Source: a virus. From it: DNA of 64,000 nt. Position 1 is the first letter of the stretch. Each line of letters starts with the position of its first letter. Shown here piece by piece: positions 6,804 through 16,309 of this stretch. The stretch covers positions 1 to 64,000 of IMG/VR virus record IMGVR_UViG_3300042564_002458; one strand, written 5' to 3'. A program made the position numbers and the translations under genes. The notes beneath the pieces are model-generated. The model saw nothing but the letters and a program-made list of their open reading frames with translations. It did no database searches and was not told where the DNA came from.

Positions 6804-7637
6804 ATGATAGATTATTCAACTCTTAATACTAAAGGATATCTTGTTATTTCCAATATTCTGAATATTGAAGATTTAGAATGGATACGAAATGATTATAAAT
6901 CTATCAAACAGAGATTTGAATCAGAAGGTGCCTCAAACAAAAACTACAAATTATTACTTGGAACTATTAAAGATAATTTATACAATCAATTAAAAGAACA
7001 CTTGTATAACATTTCCAAATTAACCAATCTTAAAACTGATATGTTTTTTTCAAAACGTATTACGTATTTTGATTCATCGTTGATAAATTTTGACTGGCAC
7101 ATAGATCATGAAACATATTATAAGTATCAGCACACTAATAGTGTGCTGAATTTTTGGTTTCCGGTGGTTAAGTCAACGAGTACAACTAGCGGTCTTACAA
7201 TTATACCTCATGATGTTTTTCAAAGTCTTGCGCCAGATGTATTTGAAGAACGAATATTAAACAATGGGGCAAAAAGACTGCGAGTACAACAGAGAAAAAC
7301 CGTATTGTACGACGATGAAACTGGAGATGAGATCATATTAGATTTTGACATCAACGAATATGGTGTGACACCATCTGTTATGCCAGGTGATTTGCTATTA
7401 CTAAAAGGAGACGTAATTCATCGTACTCAGAAATCAAGCGTAGACAGAGTGGCATTTAGTATCCGAGCAATTGACGGAGATGAGGTGTTAACAAAAGAGA
7501 AATTTTATAGCGGTTGCTCACGTAAAAAATTGATGATAAAAAATAATATCGGTGACTATACTGAGGTTGTTAACGCCTTTAATCAATATAATAGTATTAC
7601 TATTAGAAGTTTGTTTAATTCTGATGTTATAAAATAA
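6804..7637 (+). CDS. 2OG-Fe(II) oxygenase (phytanoyl-CoA dioxygenase-like)
   Basis: The ATG at 6804 was chosen over an earlier TTG that precedes the late motif. WHIDHE (HxD, about residue 99) and DVIHRTQ (distal His, about 205) with a following RVAFSIR give the iron and 2-oxoglutarate ligands of the double-stranded beta-helix oxygenases. These enzymes hydroxylate small molecules, proteins or nucleobases; the substrate here is unknown. Such oxygenases are common in T4-type cyanophages. Confidence 0.75.
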   Translation: MIDYSTLNTKGYLVISNILNIEDLEWIRNDYKSIKQRFESEGASNKNYKLLLGTIKDNLYNQLKEHLYNISKLTNLKTDMFFSKRITYFDSSLINFDWHIDHETYYKYQHTNSVLNFWFPVVKSTSTTSGLTIIPHDVFQSLAPDVFEERILNNGAKRLRVQQRKTVLYDDETGDEIILDFDINEYGVTPSVMPGDLLLLKGDVIHRTQKSSVDRVAFSIRAIDGDEVLTKEKFYSGCSRKKLMIKNNIGDYTEVVNAFNQYNSITIRSLFNSDVIK

Positions 7638-7661
7638 AAAAAATCGTCAACGTATCTCACT

Positions 7662-7669
7662 ACTAAATA
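7662..7669 (+). promoter_or_regulatory. Late-promoter-like motif ACTAAATA
   Basis: It lies 30 nt before the GTG at 7700, with AGGAGA in between, so here the leader is conventional. Confidence 0.4.
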
Positions 7670-7699
7670 TTATTAATAACTCATTTTTAGGAGAGTATC

Positions 7700-8434
7700 G
7701 TGGCAAAATTTATCAAACACGTTGGAAAAATAGGGGATCGTAAAGTTGCTGTTGTTTTTAGACAAATTCCCGGTGAAGAACATATGGCTCTGGTCGTATA
7801 TACGGAGTTACTTAATCAAAATATTCATGACCCATTAATTTCATGTATTGACAGTGAATCTGCTCAACGAGAGGATAATCTTGCCGAGGCATTAAATAAG
7901 AATTATACTCGTGATGGTAAAATTTTATTACAAGTTTTGCATCATGAAGGAATGATGAAAAAAGTTCAAACCGCTCAAGTCTTAATGACACCTGCTCCAA
8001 ATCAAGCAATTAAATTAAGTGAACTTAACAACATTTTAAATGAAATGTCCAAGGGTGAAGAGGCAGTTAAACGTTTACGTGAAATCGATGATAGTCGTGG
8101 ATTACAAGATCCAAAAGATATTGCTCGTAGAATGCGCGACAGTACAAAACCAGCGGTAACTGCGACAAGTCCAGATGTATATGGTGATACAGATTTGGCT
8201 CAACAACGTCTTCAACAGGCTCAAAAAATGGCCGCTGAAGCTCGTGGTTTATTGGCCGAAAGTGAAAGATTGGCACAAGAAGCATACGGTATGGATCCAT
8301 CATTGAATCCAGTACAACCAAAAGCTAAAAAGACTACTAAAAAGGCAACTGTTGAATTAACACCTCAACAAATCTTGGAATCCGCTACAGTTAAAAAGGC
8401 AGGACGCCCACGTAAGGCAACTGTAACAGGATAA
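7700..8434 (+). CDS. Conserved T4-type phage protein, probable structural or DNA-associated (244 aa)
   Basis: It starts with GTG behind TTAGGAGA. The N-terminal domain (KHVGKIGDRKVAVVFRQIPG, then ILLQVLHHEGMM and VLMTPAPNQAI) resembles a family I recall as conserved in T4-type cyanophages. The middle is an Ala/Gln-rich coiled coil and the C-terminus is Lys-rich with KKAGRPRKA, an AT-hook-like motif. Function not established. Confidence 0.65.
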   Translation: MAKFIKHVGKIGDRKVAVVFRQIPGEEHMALVVYTELLNQNIHDPLISCIDSESAQREDNLAEALNKNYTRDGKILLQVLHHEGMMKKVQTAQVLMTPAPNQAIKLSELNNILNEMSKGEEAVKRLREIDDSRGLQDPKDIARRMRDSTKPAVTATSPDVYGDTDLAQQRLQQAQKMAAEARGLLAESERLAQEAYGMDPSLNPVQPKAKKTTKKATVELTPQQILESATVKKAGRPRKATVTG

Positions 8435-8440
8435 TAATCA

Positions 8441-8740
8441 ATGTCGCCCGAAGTCTTCGCAAAGTGGGAACATATTGTAGACAGTGTTGAAAAAACAAAG
8501 ATACCATTAGAGTTTATTAAAAAACTAGTTATCAAGTTGAACGGAAGACGCCAACGAACAATAAACATTAAATCTCTGTTCAATCAAGGTTTAGAAAGTG
8601 ATGAGATTGAACAAGCTATTAGTCGTAAATTGGATGAATATGATGATGAAATGATTGGAATAGAATTTGTATTGGACATTGAAGGTATTGCAGAAATTGT
8701 TCAACCTGAAATTGATGATCTATTAAAATCGGTCAAGTAA
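8441..8740 (+). CDS. Conserved T4-type hypothetical protein (99 aa)
   Basis: It follows the previous gene by 6 nt. The acidic C-terminal half (YDDEMIGIEFVLDIEGIAE) and the N-terminal block IPLEFIKKLVIKLN recall a small conserved protein of T4-type phages. No function known to me. Confidence 0.6.
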   Translation: MSPEVFAKWEHIVDSVEKTKIPLEFIKKLVIKLNGRRQRTINIKSLFNQGLESDEIEQAISRKLDEYDDEMIGIEFVLDIEGIAEIVQPEIDDLLKSVK

Positions 8741-8743
8741 AAG

Positions 8744-8772
8744 TTGACATATTGAAAACAGTATGTCATACT
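8744..8772 (+). promoter_or_regulatory. sigma70-type promoter
   Basis: TTGACA (8744-8749), 17 bp, CATACT (8767-8772), directly upstream of thyX. Confidence 0.7.
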
Positions 8773-8791
8773 CTAATTTTAGAGAACATTA

Positions 8792-9466
8792 ATGAAAGTA
8801 AAATTAATTAGTTATTCACAACCAAGTCAAGAAGTCTTAGAAGAAGGCTTAAAAGACGCTCAAGACTTGGTTGCATTTTGCGCTAGAGTATCCAATCCAA
8901 GTAATCAAATGAACACTGAAACAAGTGAAAAGTTGATTAAGTATCTTATCAAACATAAACATTGGTCTCCAATGGAAATGGTTTCAGTATGTTTAGAAGT
9001 AGAAACCACTAGAGATATTGGTCGTCAATTATTACGGCATCGTAGTTTTTCATTTCAAGAATTTTCACAACGTTATGCTGATCCAACAAAAGATTTAAGT
9101 TTTGTTGTTCGTGAAGCCAGACTTCAAGATACAAAAAATCGTCAAAATAGTATTGCACTAGATATGACTAACGATGATCAACGTCGCATTGCCTATCAAT
9201 GGGAACAGGGTCAATTAAATCTTACTAGACAAGCACAGGATTTATATGTCTGGGCAATATCAAAAGGTATTGCCAAAGAACAAGCACGTTCTGTGTTACC
9301 TGAAGGATTAACTATGAGTAGATTGTATGTTAATGGTACTTTACGTAGTTGGATTCATTATATTGATGTTAGAGCCGATGAAAGCACACAACTTGAACAT
9401 AGAGAAATTGCACTTGAATGTGCCAAAATTATTGCTAAAGTATTTCCATTAATATCTGATCTATGA
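8792..9466 (+). CDS. thyX: FAD-dependent thymidylate synthase ThyX
   Basis: The ThyX signature RHRSFSFQEFSQRY is at about residues 82-95, and the length of 224 aa is typical. The enzyme makes dTMP from dUMP with methylenetetrahydrofolate, FAD and NADPH, feeding phage DNA synthesis together with the dCMP deaminase at 57494-57982. Its ATG follows AGAGAAC. It overlaps the epimerase gene by 4 nt. Confidence 0.92.
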   Translation: MKVKLISYSQPSQEVLEEGLKDAQDLVAFCARVSNPSNQMNTETSEKLIKYLIKHKHWSPMEMVSVCLEVETTRDIGRQLLRHRSFSFQEFSQRYADPTKDLSFVVREARLQDTKNRQNSIALDMTNDDQRRIAYQWEQGQLNLTRQAQDLYVWAISKGIAKEQARSVLPEGLTMSRLYVNGTLRSWIHYIDVRADESTQLEHREIALECAKIIAKVFPLISDL

Positions 9467-10428
9467 AAATATTAATAACTGGTGGGTGTGGATTTATTGG
9501 ACATAATGTTGCTGCACAATTATCATCAAAAGGACATAATGTACGAATTGTTGATAACGAAACTGATTATGGAGTAATTTCATATGATGAAATTCAATAC
9601 ATTATGTCAGAGCGTAAAAAGAAAATCCCATCTTCTGTCATTACACATCTAATTGATATAGAAAGCGAAGTATTAAGATATGTATTTGATATGTTTCAAC
9701 CAGATACTATTGTACACTTAGCCAGTTTTCCTCGACAAAAAATAGTTAATAAAAATCCACAACAGGGTAGTAGAGTTATGTGTGAAGGACTACTTAACAT
9801 TCTAGAACTATCAGTCAATCATCAAGTGTCAAAATTTGTTTATATCAGTAGTAGTATGATATACGGCAACTTTAATGACGATGTTAAAGAAGATGCCATT
9901 TGTGATCCCATGGGCCAATATGCCATAATGAAATACATGGGAGAAAAACTTGTTCAAGATTATAGTAGACGAAATCTACTAAATCATACTATTATTAGAC
10001 CAAGTGCTGTATATGGTGAATTAGATGTTGAAGATCGTGTAATTAGTAAGTTCATGTTAGCGGCTTTGAGAGATGAAACTCTTGAAGTTCGTGGAGAAAA
10101 TGAACGATTGGATTTTACTTATGTTCAAGATGTAGTAGATGGAATTGTAGCCGCTACATTAAGTAACAATACTGAAAATAAAACATATAATATAACTAGA
10201 AGTAAATCAATATCTTTATTAGAGGCAGCAGAATTGATAGTTAAAATTGCTGGTAAAGGTACAGTAAATCTAATAGAACGAGATCATTCATTTCCAAGTC
10301 GTGGTTCATTAAATATTGATGCGGCTAAGAAAGATTTTGGATTTAATCCAGTGATTGATATTGATAATGGGTTTTCTTTGTATCATCACTGGATTACTAA
10401 TAGTTCATATTGGAAAAATAATATATAA
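9463..10428 (+). CDS. NAD-dependent nucleotide-sugar epimerase/dehydratase
   Basis: An extended SDR: GGCGFIGHN (residues 7-15) is the NAD-binding loop, SSSMIYG carries the catalytic Ser and YAIMK the Tyr-x3-Lys pair. The length of 321 aa fits sugar-nucleotide epimerases. It starts in an ATGA overlap with thyX. With the cytidylyltransferase-like gene at 23833 and the glycosyltransferase-like gene at 60932 it hints at phage-directed sugar metabolism, but the substrate cannot be told. Confidence 0.85.
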   Translation: MKILITGGCGFIGHNVAAQLSSKGHNVRIVDNETDYGVISYDEIQYIMSERKKKIPSSVITHLIDIESEVLRYVFDMFQPDTIVHLASFPRQKIVNKNPQQGSRVMCEGLLNILELSVNHQVSKFVYISSSMIYGNFNDDVKEDAICDPMGQYAIMKYMGEKLVQDYSRRNLLNHTIIRPSAVYGELDVEDRVISKFMLAALRDETLEVRGENERLDFTYVQDVVDGIVAATLSNNTENKTYNITRSKSISLLEAAELIVKIAGKGTVNLIERDHSFPSRGSLNIDAAKKDFGFNPVIDIDNGFSLYHHWITNSSYWKNNI

Positions 10429-11229
10429 TTATCTACATTTATCTCTTTTAGATTGAGTTAACTTACCAAAATCAACCTTCCATTCCCCACCAGCGGGTAA
10501 TTCATTTGCATTTGATGGAAAAAAGTAAACAACTCCAGATAATTTCATAATTTCTGAAACTGGGACACGAAATTTAGTTAAATCATTACCCAAGTTAGGA
10601 TAAGGCGCTGTATGCGGGAATAACCATCCTGCTACGGATCCTGTGTTATTGTCAATTACTATTTTATAGTAGGCGTGTGGAACAATTACATTATTGCCAA
10701 TTTTTTTATTGGTTGCATTATAAATTCCCCCAACATAGATAACAAATGGTCTATTATATTGAACGACCCATCCTCGAATACTAGTTTCCAACAATTTCCA
10801 AATACCACGATTTAATGATCCTGCTTGTGGTATCATATTAGTCATTAAGAAACTTTCATATTCTACTTGTTGATCCCAACTTTGATCTCCATTTGGCACA
10901 GCATGACCCTTATCATACCCAGTACTCACATAATCGTTTGGTGTAGCACCATTAGCAACACTTTTATCAGCGACAAAAGCATCGCTTCTGACCACACAAC
11001 CAAGAGCATTTTGTGGATGTAAAGTATATGTAACATATTTTGGTAATTTTGATGTGGCATCATATCCAACAAAGTATCCTTGACGACAAATGGATTGAAC
11101 CCCAGAAGTTTGTGGGAATCCATATGGTGTATGTGCAATACAGTTTTGAACTGGTTCTGGGACACGTTGATTCCATGCAAATACGTTAGTTGACATCAAC
11201 ATTGTTAATATGATTAAATATTTTTTCAT
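10429..11229 (-). CDS. Secreted DNA/RNA non-specific endonuclease
   Basis: A signal peptide (MKKYLIILTMLMSTNVFA) is followed by a mature domain with YDKGHAVPNGD and MTNMIPQ, matching the DRGH...N active-site layout of the NucA/nuclease G superfamily (R replaced by K here). The His would be the general base and the Asn would bind Mg2+. Six Cys residues could form disulphides in the periplasm. It runs opposite to the neighbours and is convergent with the epimerase gene, with no terminator between. A role in degrading extracellular or incoming DNA is inference. Confidence 0.8.
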   Translation of the reverse strand: MKKYLIILTMLMSTNVFAWNQRVPEPVQNCIAHTPYGFPQTSGVQSICRQGYFVGYDATSKLPKYVTYTLHPQNALGCVVRSDAFVADKSVANGATPNDYVSTGYDKGHAVPNGDQSWDQQVEYESFLMTNMIPQAGSLNRGIWKLLETSIRGWVVQYNRPFVIYVGGIYNATNKKIGNNVIVPHAYYKIVIDNNTGSVAGWLFPHTAPYPNLGNDLTKFRVPVSEIMKLSGVVYFFPSNANELPAGGEWKVDFGKLTQSKRDKCR

Positions 11230-11253
11230 AGATTTCTTCTTATTATTATGTCT

Positions 11254-11280
11254 TATTTATGGATAGTATTAAGATAAATA
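11254..11280. promoter_or_regulatory. Divergent pair of late-promoter-like motifs
   Basis: CATAAATA on the minus strand (11261-11254) faces the nuclease gene; GATAAATA on the plus strand (11273-11280) lies 6 nt before the ATG at 11287. Confidence 0.55.
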
Positions 11281-11286
11281 CTCTTT

Positions 11287-11721
11287 ATGAGATTAAATGA
11301 AATTGAACAATCAAAGAGTAAGATAGACGATCTTAAGAAATTTATTTCTTGGGCATGTGATCGTTTAGACATTGAAAATATGCCTACTGTCAAGTTTGGT
11401 ACTGATTTATCTGATGTAAAACAAAAAAGAACATTTGGAAGTACTAATAGTGATGGTCAAATATGGGTACATATTGTCAATAGAAACACGGCTGATACAA
11501 TGCGAACATTATGTCATGAATTGATTCATCATAAACAATTTGAAATTGGTACGGCTTATGATGGAATGAATAAAGAACAAACACAATCAATTGAAGACGA
11601 GGCTAATGCTATCGCTGGACGAATGATGAGAGATTATGGTGCTGAACATGAAGAAATTTACGAATCTGTATCAATTTCTAAACATATACGTGATGCCATT
11701 AATGAAATAACAATAAAATAA
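11287..11721 (+). CDS. HExxH metallopeptidase-like protein, possible capsid-targeted
   Basis: CHELIHH (residues 77-83) is a zinc-metallopeptidase motif, with EDEANAIAGRM downstream as a possible third ligand region. The N-terminus MRLNE is a weak match to the capsid-targeting pattern of the genes further right. There is no Shine-Dalgarno; the ATG sits at the expected start of the late transcript. Possibly a virion-delivered peptidase; substrate unknown. Confidence 0.65.
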   Translation: MRLNEIEQSKSKIDDLKKFISWACDRLDIENMPTVKFGTDLSDVKQKRTFGSTNSDGQIWVHIVNRNTADTMRTLCHELIHHKQFEIGTAYDGMNKEQTQSIEDEANAIAGRMMRDYGAEHEEIYESVSISKHIRDAINEITIK

Positions 11722-11733
11722 CTGAGGTAAATC

Positions 11734-13479
11734 ATGACAATTCGTAGAGATGACAACAAATATACAAAATTATCTAAAGCTGAATATGATGGTCAGGCTA
11801 GAAATGGTGAGATTGTTATTGATTTAGATAATCATAGTGTATGGGTTGGTGATGAGAATGGATATTTATTACCTGTAGGTGGAGTAGGTAGTATTGGTGC
11901 TACTGGGCCAAAAGGATTTACTGGAAGTACTGGTGCTACTGGATTTACTGGAAGTACTGGTGCTACTGGAAGTGGTGCTACTGGAGTTACTGGTTCAACT
12001 GGGTTCATTGGATCAACTGGTGCTACTGGATTTACTGGATCAACTGGTGCTACTGGATTTACTGGATCAACAGGCGCAACTGGGTTTGATGGGGCCACTG
12101 GTGCTGGTGCTACTGGCGCTAGTGGTGCAACTGGTCTTCCTGGTGATCGTTTTTCAACTACTAGTAGTAATACACTTACAATATCAACTGGACTTCAGTC
12201 ATTTACTGCCGGAACTGGATTAGGTTATACACCCGCTCAAGATGTAATTATTGCATATGATTTGAGTAATCATATGATAGGTATGGTAGTATCGTATGAT
12301 TATGTAACAGGCGCCATGATAGTAGATGTTAATAACATTGTTGGCGAAGGGTCTTATTCATTATGGACTATTAATCTTAATGGTGCTGTTGGTATTGCTG
12401 GCGCTACTGGGTTTACTGGTGCTACTGGAAGTACTGGTGCTACTGGTTTCACAGGTTCAACTGGTTTCACAGGTTCAACTGGGTTTACCGGCGCTACTGG
12501 TGCTACTGGAAGTACAGGTGCTACTGGAAGTACAGGTGCCACTGGATTTACTGGTTCCACTGGATTTACTGGTTCCACTGGATTTACTGGTTCCACTGGA
12601 TTTACTGGCGCTACTGGAAGTACGGGTGCTACTGGATTTATAGGAAGTACGGGTGCTACTGGATTTACTGGTGCTACTGGATCAACTGGTGCTACTGGAT
12701 TTATAGGAAGTACGGGTGCTACTGGATTTATAGGAAGTACGGGTGCAGGCGCAACTGGTTCCACTGGTCTTACAGGGGCTACTGGTCCAGTCGTATTGGG
12801 TCTATATTATGGATCGTTCTTCTCCGATTCTGATACTACGTTAGTAGATGCCATGAATACTAATAGCACTGCTCCTATAGTGGTGGTGAGTACAGCGGGA
12901 TTCAGATCGGCAGGATATCTTAACATAGAATCAGAACTTATAAGATATACTGGAATTGTAGGTAATACATTTACCGGAATTACTCGTGGAGTATCAAGCA
13001 GTACTAAAGCAGCACATGATCCTGGTGCATCAATTGGATTTGCTCAAGATGGAGCCGCTGGAGTAGCAGAGATAGCGTTGATAGACATAACCCAATTAAG
13101 TAATGGAGTTACTTTAAATGATGCTACTGGACAAGTAACTATAGTAAATGCCGGTACTTATAATATCACTTTCAGTATACAAGCGGCTAACTTTGGAAAT
13201 GCATATGATGACGTAGCAGTTTGGATTGCTGTTGATGGAGTTAACGTACCTCAAACTGCTAGCTATGCCACTATTTTTCTACCACATGCTGGTAAACCTG
13301 GAACCGTTATCATAACCGTGACATTGTATTATGCATTCACTGCTGGTCAAGTATTAACTGTCAAGTGGTACACACGCCTTGGTACCAGTGCGTTAATCTC
13401 AATACCAAAAATTAGCACTACAGTACCAACATCACCAAGTATTATCTTGGCTGTCAGTCAAATAGCATTGGTTCCATAA
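11734..13479 (+). CDS. Collagen-like tail-fibre protein
   Basis: An N-terminal domain of about 50 residues ([19 protein letters not shown], then [17 protein letters not shown]) resembles the base of phage fibres. Two long Gly-X-Y tracts of [13 protein letters not shown] type (about residues 54-132 and 220-350) would form collagen-like triple helices. They flank a beta domain and are followed by a C-terminal globular domain with [15 protein letters not shown], which looks C1q/TNF-like. The 581-residue protein is probably a trimeric receptor-binding or decorating fibre. Confidence 0.85.
   Translation: MTIRRDDNKYTKLSKAEYDGQARNGEIVIDLDNHSVWVGDENGYLLPVGGVGSIGATGPKGFTGSTGATGFTGSTGATGSGATGVTGSTGFIGSTGATGFTGSTGATGFTGSTGATGFDGATGAGATGASGATGLPGDRFSTTSSNTLTISTGLQSFTAGTGLGYTPAQDVIIAYDLSNHMIGMVVSYDYVTGAMIVDVNNIVGEGSYSLWTINLNGAVGIAGATGFTGATGSTGATGFTGSTGFTGSTGFTGATGATGSTGATGSTGATGFTGSTGFTGSTGFTGSTGFTGATGSTGATGFIGSTGATGFTGATGSTGATGFIGSTGATGFIGSTGAGATGSTGLTGATGPVVLGLYYGSFFSDSDTTLVDAMNTNSTAPIVVVSTAGFRSAGYLNIESELIRYTGIVGNTFTGITRGVSSSTKAAHDPGASIGFAQDGAAGVAEIALIDITQLSNGVTLNDATGQVTIVNAGTYNITFSIQAANFGNAYDDVAVWIAVDGVNVPQTASYATIFLPHAGKPGTVIITVTLYYAFTAGQVLTVKWYTRLGTSALISIPKISTTVPTSPSIILAVSQIALVP
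11893..12790 (+). repeat. Collagen-coding short tandem repeats
   Basis: Two blocks (about 11893-12150 and 12391-12790) of 9- and 18-bp units built on GGTGCTACTGGA and TTTACTGGA. They also create long antisense frames that are not genes. Confidence 0.9.
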
Positions 13480-13519
13480 TTTTTGTCTAGTAATTTAATC
13501 AAGTTTTTATTTTGAGATA

Positions 13520-13527
13520 GATAAATA
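13520..13527 (+). promoter_or_regulatory. Late-promoter-like motif GATAAATA
   Basis: It lies 22 nt before the ATG at 13550 and probably drives the operon of capsid-associated proteins. Confidence 0.55.
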
Positions 13528-13549
13528 CAGTATTACTTGGATTATTACA

Positions 13550-15868
13550 ATGTCAAACATGAAGAAATTACTGGATATTATGAATGAAACCACTGTTAGT
13601 GGTTCAATTGCTGCAGGCCCAGCAGTTGGTCTTGGTACTCAACGTAGAGTTCAAGAAGAAGATTCAGATGATGGTACAAAAGCGCCAGATGCTCCCAAAG
13701 CTAAAGAGTTTGGACTGTGGAAAAACAGTGTATTGGCTGGCGCTGAACAACGTGACAAGAAGAAATCTAAGAAAGTGGCAGAATCCAAAAGTGAAGAACG
13801 TAATGAAATGGATACTCCAGCCGTACAGAGCGGATTAAAGAAAATGGCTGCTCGTCATAATAATGAAAACTGGACTAAAGAACAATTGGCAGATTTAGGT
13901 AGACGATTGGCTTCAGTTAAAACTACACGTAAAAATGGATATACTGAATTCAACGGTATTGATAAGGCTATTATACGTAGTAAAAAGGTCAATGAACTTG
14001 ATTGTGGTTCTGGTCAACGTCAATTAAAATTAGCAGAAGAAAACATTTCAGAAGAACAATTGTTAGCCAAAGAATTGGCTCGTAGACTTGATTTGTTTAT
14101 GAAAGGTTTAGATCGTGACCTAGGTAAGAAATCATCAGATCGTGGAATTCAATCAAAAACTGAACCAAGTACTGGTGCTATGAGAGAAGATAATAAAAGT
14201 ATTGGCCCAGATAAAAATGATCCTTTTGAAAAAGGTTGGCGTGCTAGATACGATGATGCTAATCCATATTCTAAAGGTACTAAAGAATATAATGAGTGGC
14301 AACACGGTAAAGATGAACGTGAAGCACAACCAAATCATTATGATGAAAGTGTTGAAGAAAGTACAGAACAACAATTAAGTGTACAACAACTAGCTACTAT
14401 CAATGAGGGACTAGAAGATCCTAAAGATAATCCCTGCTGGAAAGGCTACAAGCCTGTGGGTACAAAGAAGAAGGCAGGCAAGACTGTACCTAATTGTGTT
14501 CCAAAAGAAGGTATGAAGGAACGTCTAAAAGAATTCGCCCCTAGTGATGGAGACGGTGGCGATGACGGCGAATTTGATGAAGACATATTGCGTAAGTTGG
14601 CCTCACAATGGTTTAACGGTGACGAAGATCCCCGAGTAGAACAGTTATTGGCAGCAGCCGGTTGGGAAATTGGACAGGACGAAGGTTATGACGATGAGCC
14701 TGGAGTATTTGTTGTTATGTCTGGAGACGACGATGGTCGATCTTACATCAGTTGGAGCGCAGATGATTTGCGATCCGAGATGTCTGAGGAATCAGTGATT
14801 GGAATTGGATCCAAACTTCCAAAGAGCGATATTGAAACTTTTGGAATACAAAAAGGACGACCATACAAAATCAATCCTCCTCAAGATTGGAAACCAGGCG
14901 ACAGAAAACGTGCTGTTCAACAACTTATTCCCACTCAAGACAAGAAAGATCACATTCGTAGTCGATTGGGTAAACATGTAGATCCTGTATTGCCCGAGCA
15001 AGATGCGGCCCACAGCTATAAAGACACCGGGGGTACTTTTGTGGATCGTGTAGTTGGAGAGATACTGAACTATCAGTCGCTGAACAATGCAAATCCCAAA
15101 TTTGCTGATCTTAGTTCTGCAGTAAAATCAAAACTAACATCTCTTGGAAAAGACAAGGAAAGTCAAATGTATCAGCAAGCACTCAAGCAATCTGCTGAAT
15201 TATCAGGAAAAGAAGATGTCACAGAAGGCGAGTATCAAGGTCAATACTCTTCGAAAAAGACAGCAATTGAATACGCTAAAGAAAAAGTAAAATCATTTCG
15301 TGATTGGCTCGACGGCATTGAAATATGGTCTTTACCCAGTGGTAGATTTGATGTAGTTCATACTAGCAATTCAAACGGTCGCGAACATGTTATAAAGAAT
15401 GGTGGTAAAAAATTAGGTACAATTTATCCAGAAAAACCATCATTTATAAAAAAGAAAGATGTGACAGAAAACAATTGGTCTCACGACCCTTGGAAAGACA
15501 AATATTTTGGGCCAACCGCTGGTGCAATGAAGAAAATATTTAAAATAAAAATTCAAGATGAAGATTCTAATGTTAAAGCTTTTAATGTTAAAGCAGAAAC
15601 AGAACAACAAGCCAAAGATATAATTGAAAAACATGTACCAGGTTCAAATATTCTATCTGTTAAGTTTGTTAAAAATCTAATGGCAGTTGAACAGATTAAA
15701 GAAACCTCTAACTATGGTGATCTAGATGAAGTTGCTCCACCTGGCAAAGAAGATTGGATTAAATCAAACAAAGACAGATTCAAAAAAGAATATGGCGATA
15801 AAAAAGGAACAAATATTTTATACGCAACTGCCTGGGCAGACTACAATAAAAAACATGGGAAGAAATAA
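13550..15868 (+). CDS. Large modular capsid-associated protein (772 aa)
   Basis: The N-terminus MSNMKKLLDIMNETTVSGSI resembles the targeting ends of the neighbouring proteins. The body is a string of hydrophilic modules: KEFGLWKNSVLAGAEQRDKK, QQLSVQQLATI, NPCWKGYKPVGTKKKAGK then NCVPKEG, a Gly/Asp-rich linker, and a C-terminal block EDWIKSNKDRFKKEYGDKKG. The QQLSVQQLATI and CW...NCVPKEG modules recur in the gene at 52344-54233. The V-x-E junctions VAES, VTEG and VTEN look like prohead-protease sites. Its stop overlaps the next start by one base. Probably an internal head protein; no enzymatic motif seen. Confidence 0.65.
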   Translation: MSNMKKLLDIMNETTVSGSIAAGPAVGLGTQRRVQEEDSDDGTKAPDAPKAKEFGLWKNSVLAGAEQRDKKKSKKVAESKSEERNEMDTPAVQSGLKKMAARHNNENWTKEQLADLGRRLASVKTTRKNGYTEFNGIDKAIIRSKKVNELDCGSGQRQLKLAEENISEEQLLAKELARRLDLFMKGLDRDLGKKSSDRGIQSKTEPSTGAMREDNKSIGPDKNDPFEKGWRARYDDANPYSKGTKEYNEWQHGKDEREAQPNHYDESVEESTEQQLSVQQLATINEGLEDPKDNPCWKGYKPVGTKKKAGKTVPNCVPKEGMKERLKEFAPSDGDGGDDGEFDEDILRKLASQWFNGDEDPRVEQLLAAAGWEIGQDEGYDDEPGVFVVMSGDDDGRSYISWSADDLRSEMSEESVIGIGSKLPKSDIETFGIQKGRPYKINPPQDWKPGDRKRAVQQLIPTQDKKDHIRSRLGKHVDPVLPEQDAAHSYKDTGGTFVDRVVGEILNYQSLNNANPKFADLSSAVKSKLTSLGKDKESQMYQQALKQSAELSGKEDVTEGEYQGQYSSKKTAIEYAKEKVKSFRDWLDGIEIWSLPSGRFDVVHTSNSNGREHVIKNGGKKLGTIYPEKPSFIKKKDVTENNWSHDPWKDKYFGPTAGAMKKIFKIKIQDEDSNVKAFNVKAETEQQAKDIIEKHVPGSNILSVKFVKNLMAVEQIKETSNYGDLDEVAPPGKEDWIKSNKDRFKKEYGDKKGTNILYATAWADYNKKHGKK

Positions 15869-16308
15869 TGTTATCTGACGATTTAAAAGTATTACTTGGA
15901 AGTACATTTGTATTATATACAAAAATACATACCTTTCATTTTAATGTTGAAGGGCCAAGTTTCCCACAATATCATAAATTCTTAAAATCTTTCTATGAAG
16001 ATACATATGAAACTATTGATACTATTGGAGAATATATCAGATCATTAGATTCTTATACTCCAGTTAATTTGGCTAGAATGTTAGAGTTAAGCATCATTGA
16101 AGAACAGACTAAAATTCCTCGTGCCGAACTCATGTTTGCTGAACTGCTAACCAATACTGAGCAAATGATTGAGTTAGTTAAGCAGATATTTGATGTTGCC
16201 ACTGAGATGAAAGAACAGGGCATTTCCAATTTCATGGCCGATTTACAAGATTTGTATTCTAAAAAACGTTGGATGATTAGTAGTATATTGAAAAAAGAAA
16301 GAGCATAA
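15868..16308 (+). CDS. dps: Dps-like ferritin-family protein
   Basis: The Dps ferroxidase pattern is present with correct spacing: His24 (in FHFNVEG), His36, Asp51 and Glu55, offsets 12, 15 and 4 as in E. coli Dps. It is four-helix in composition and 146 aa, slightly short for the family. Dps dodecamers oxidise and store iron and can bind DNA. It is translationally coupled to the capsid-associated gene upstream (TAATG). Whether it acts in the cell or in the virion is open. Confidence 0.85.
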   Translation: MLSDDLKVLLGSTFVLYTKIHTFHFNVEGPSFPQYHKFLKSFYEDTYETIDTIGEYIRSLDSYTPVNLARMLELSIIEEQTKIPRAELMFAELLTNTEQMIELVKQIFDVATEMKEQGISNFMADLQDLYSKKRWMISSILKKERA

Positions 16309-16309
16309 T

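Noticed and set aside
11832-12764. Long antisense and alternate-frame ORFs rich in PVAPV and LLVLLV patterns
   Set aside because: They are by-products of the GGTGCTACTGGA-type collagen repeats in other frames, have no ribosome-binding sites and have extreme composition.
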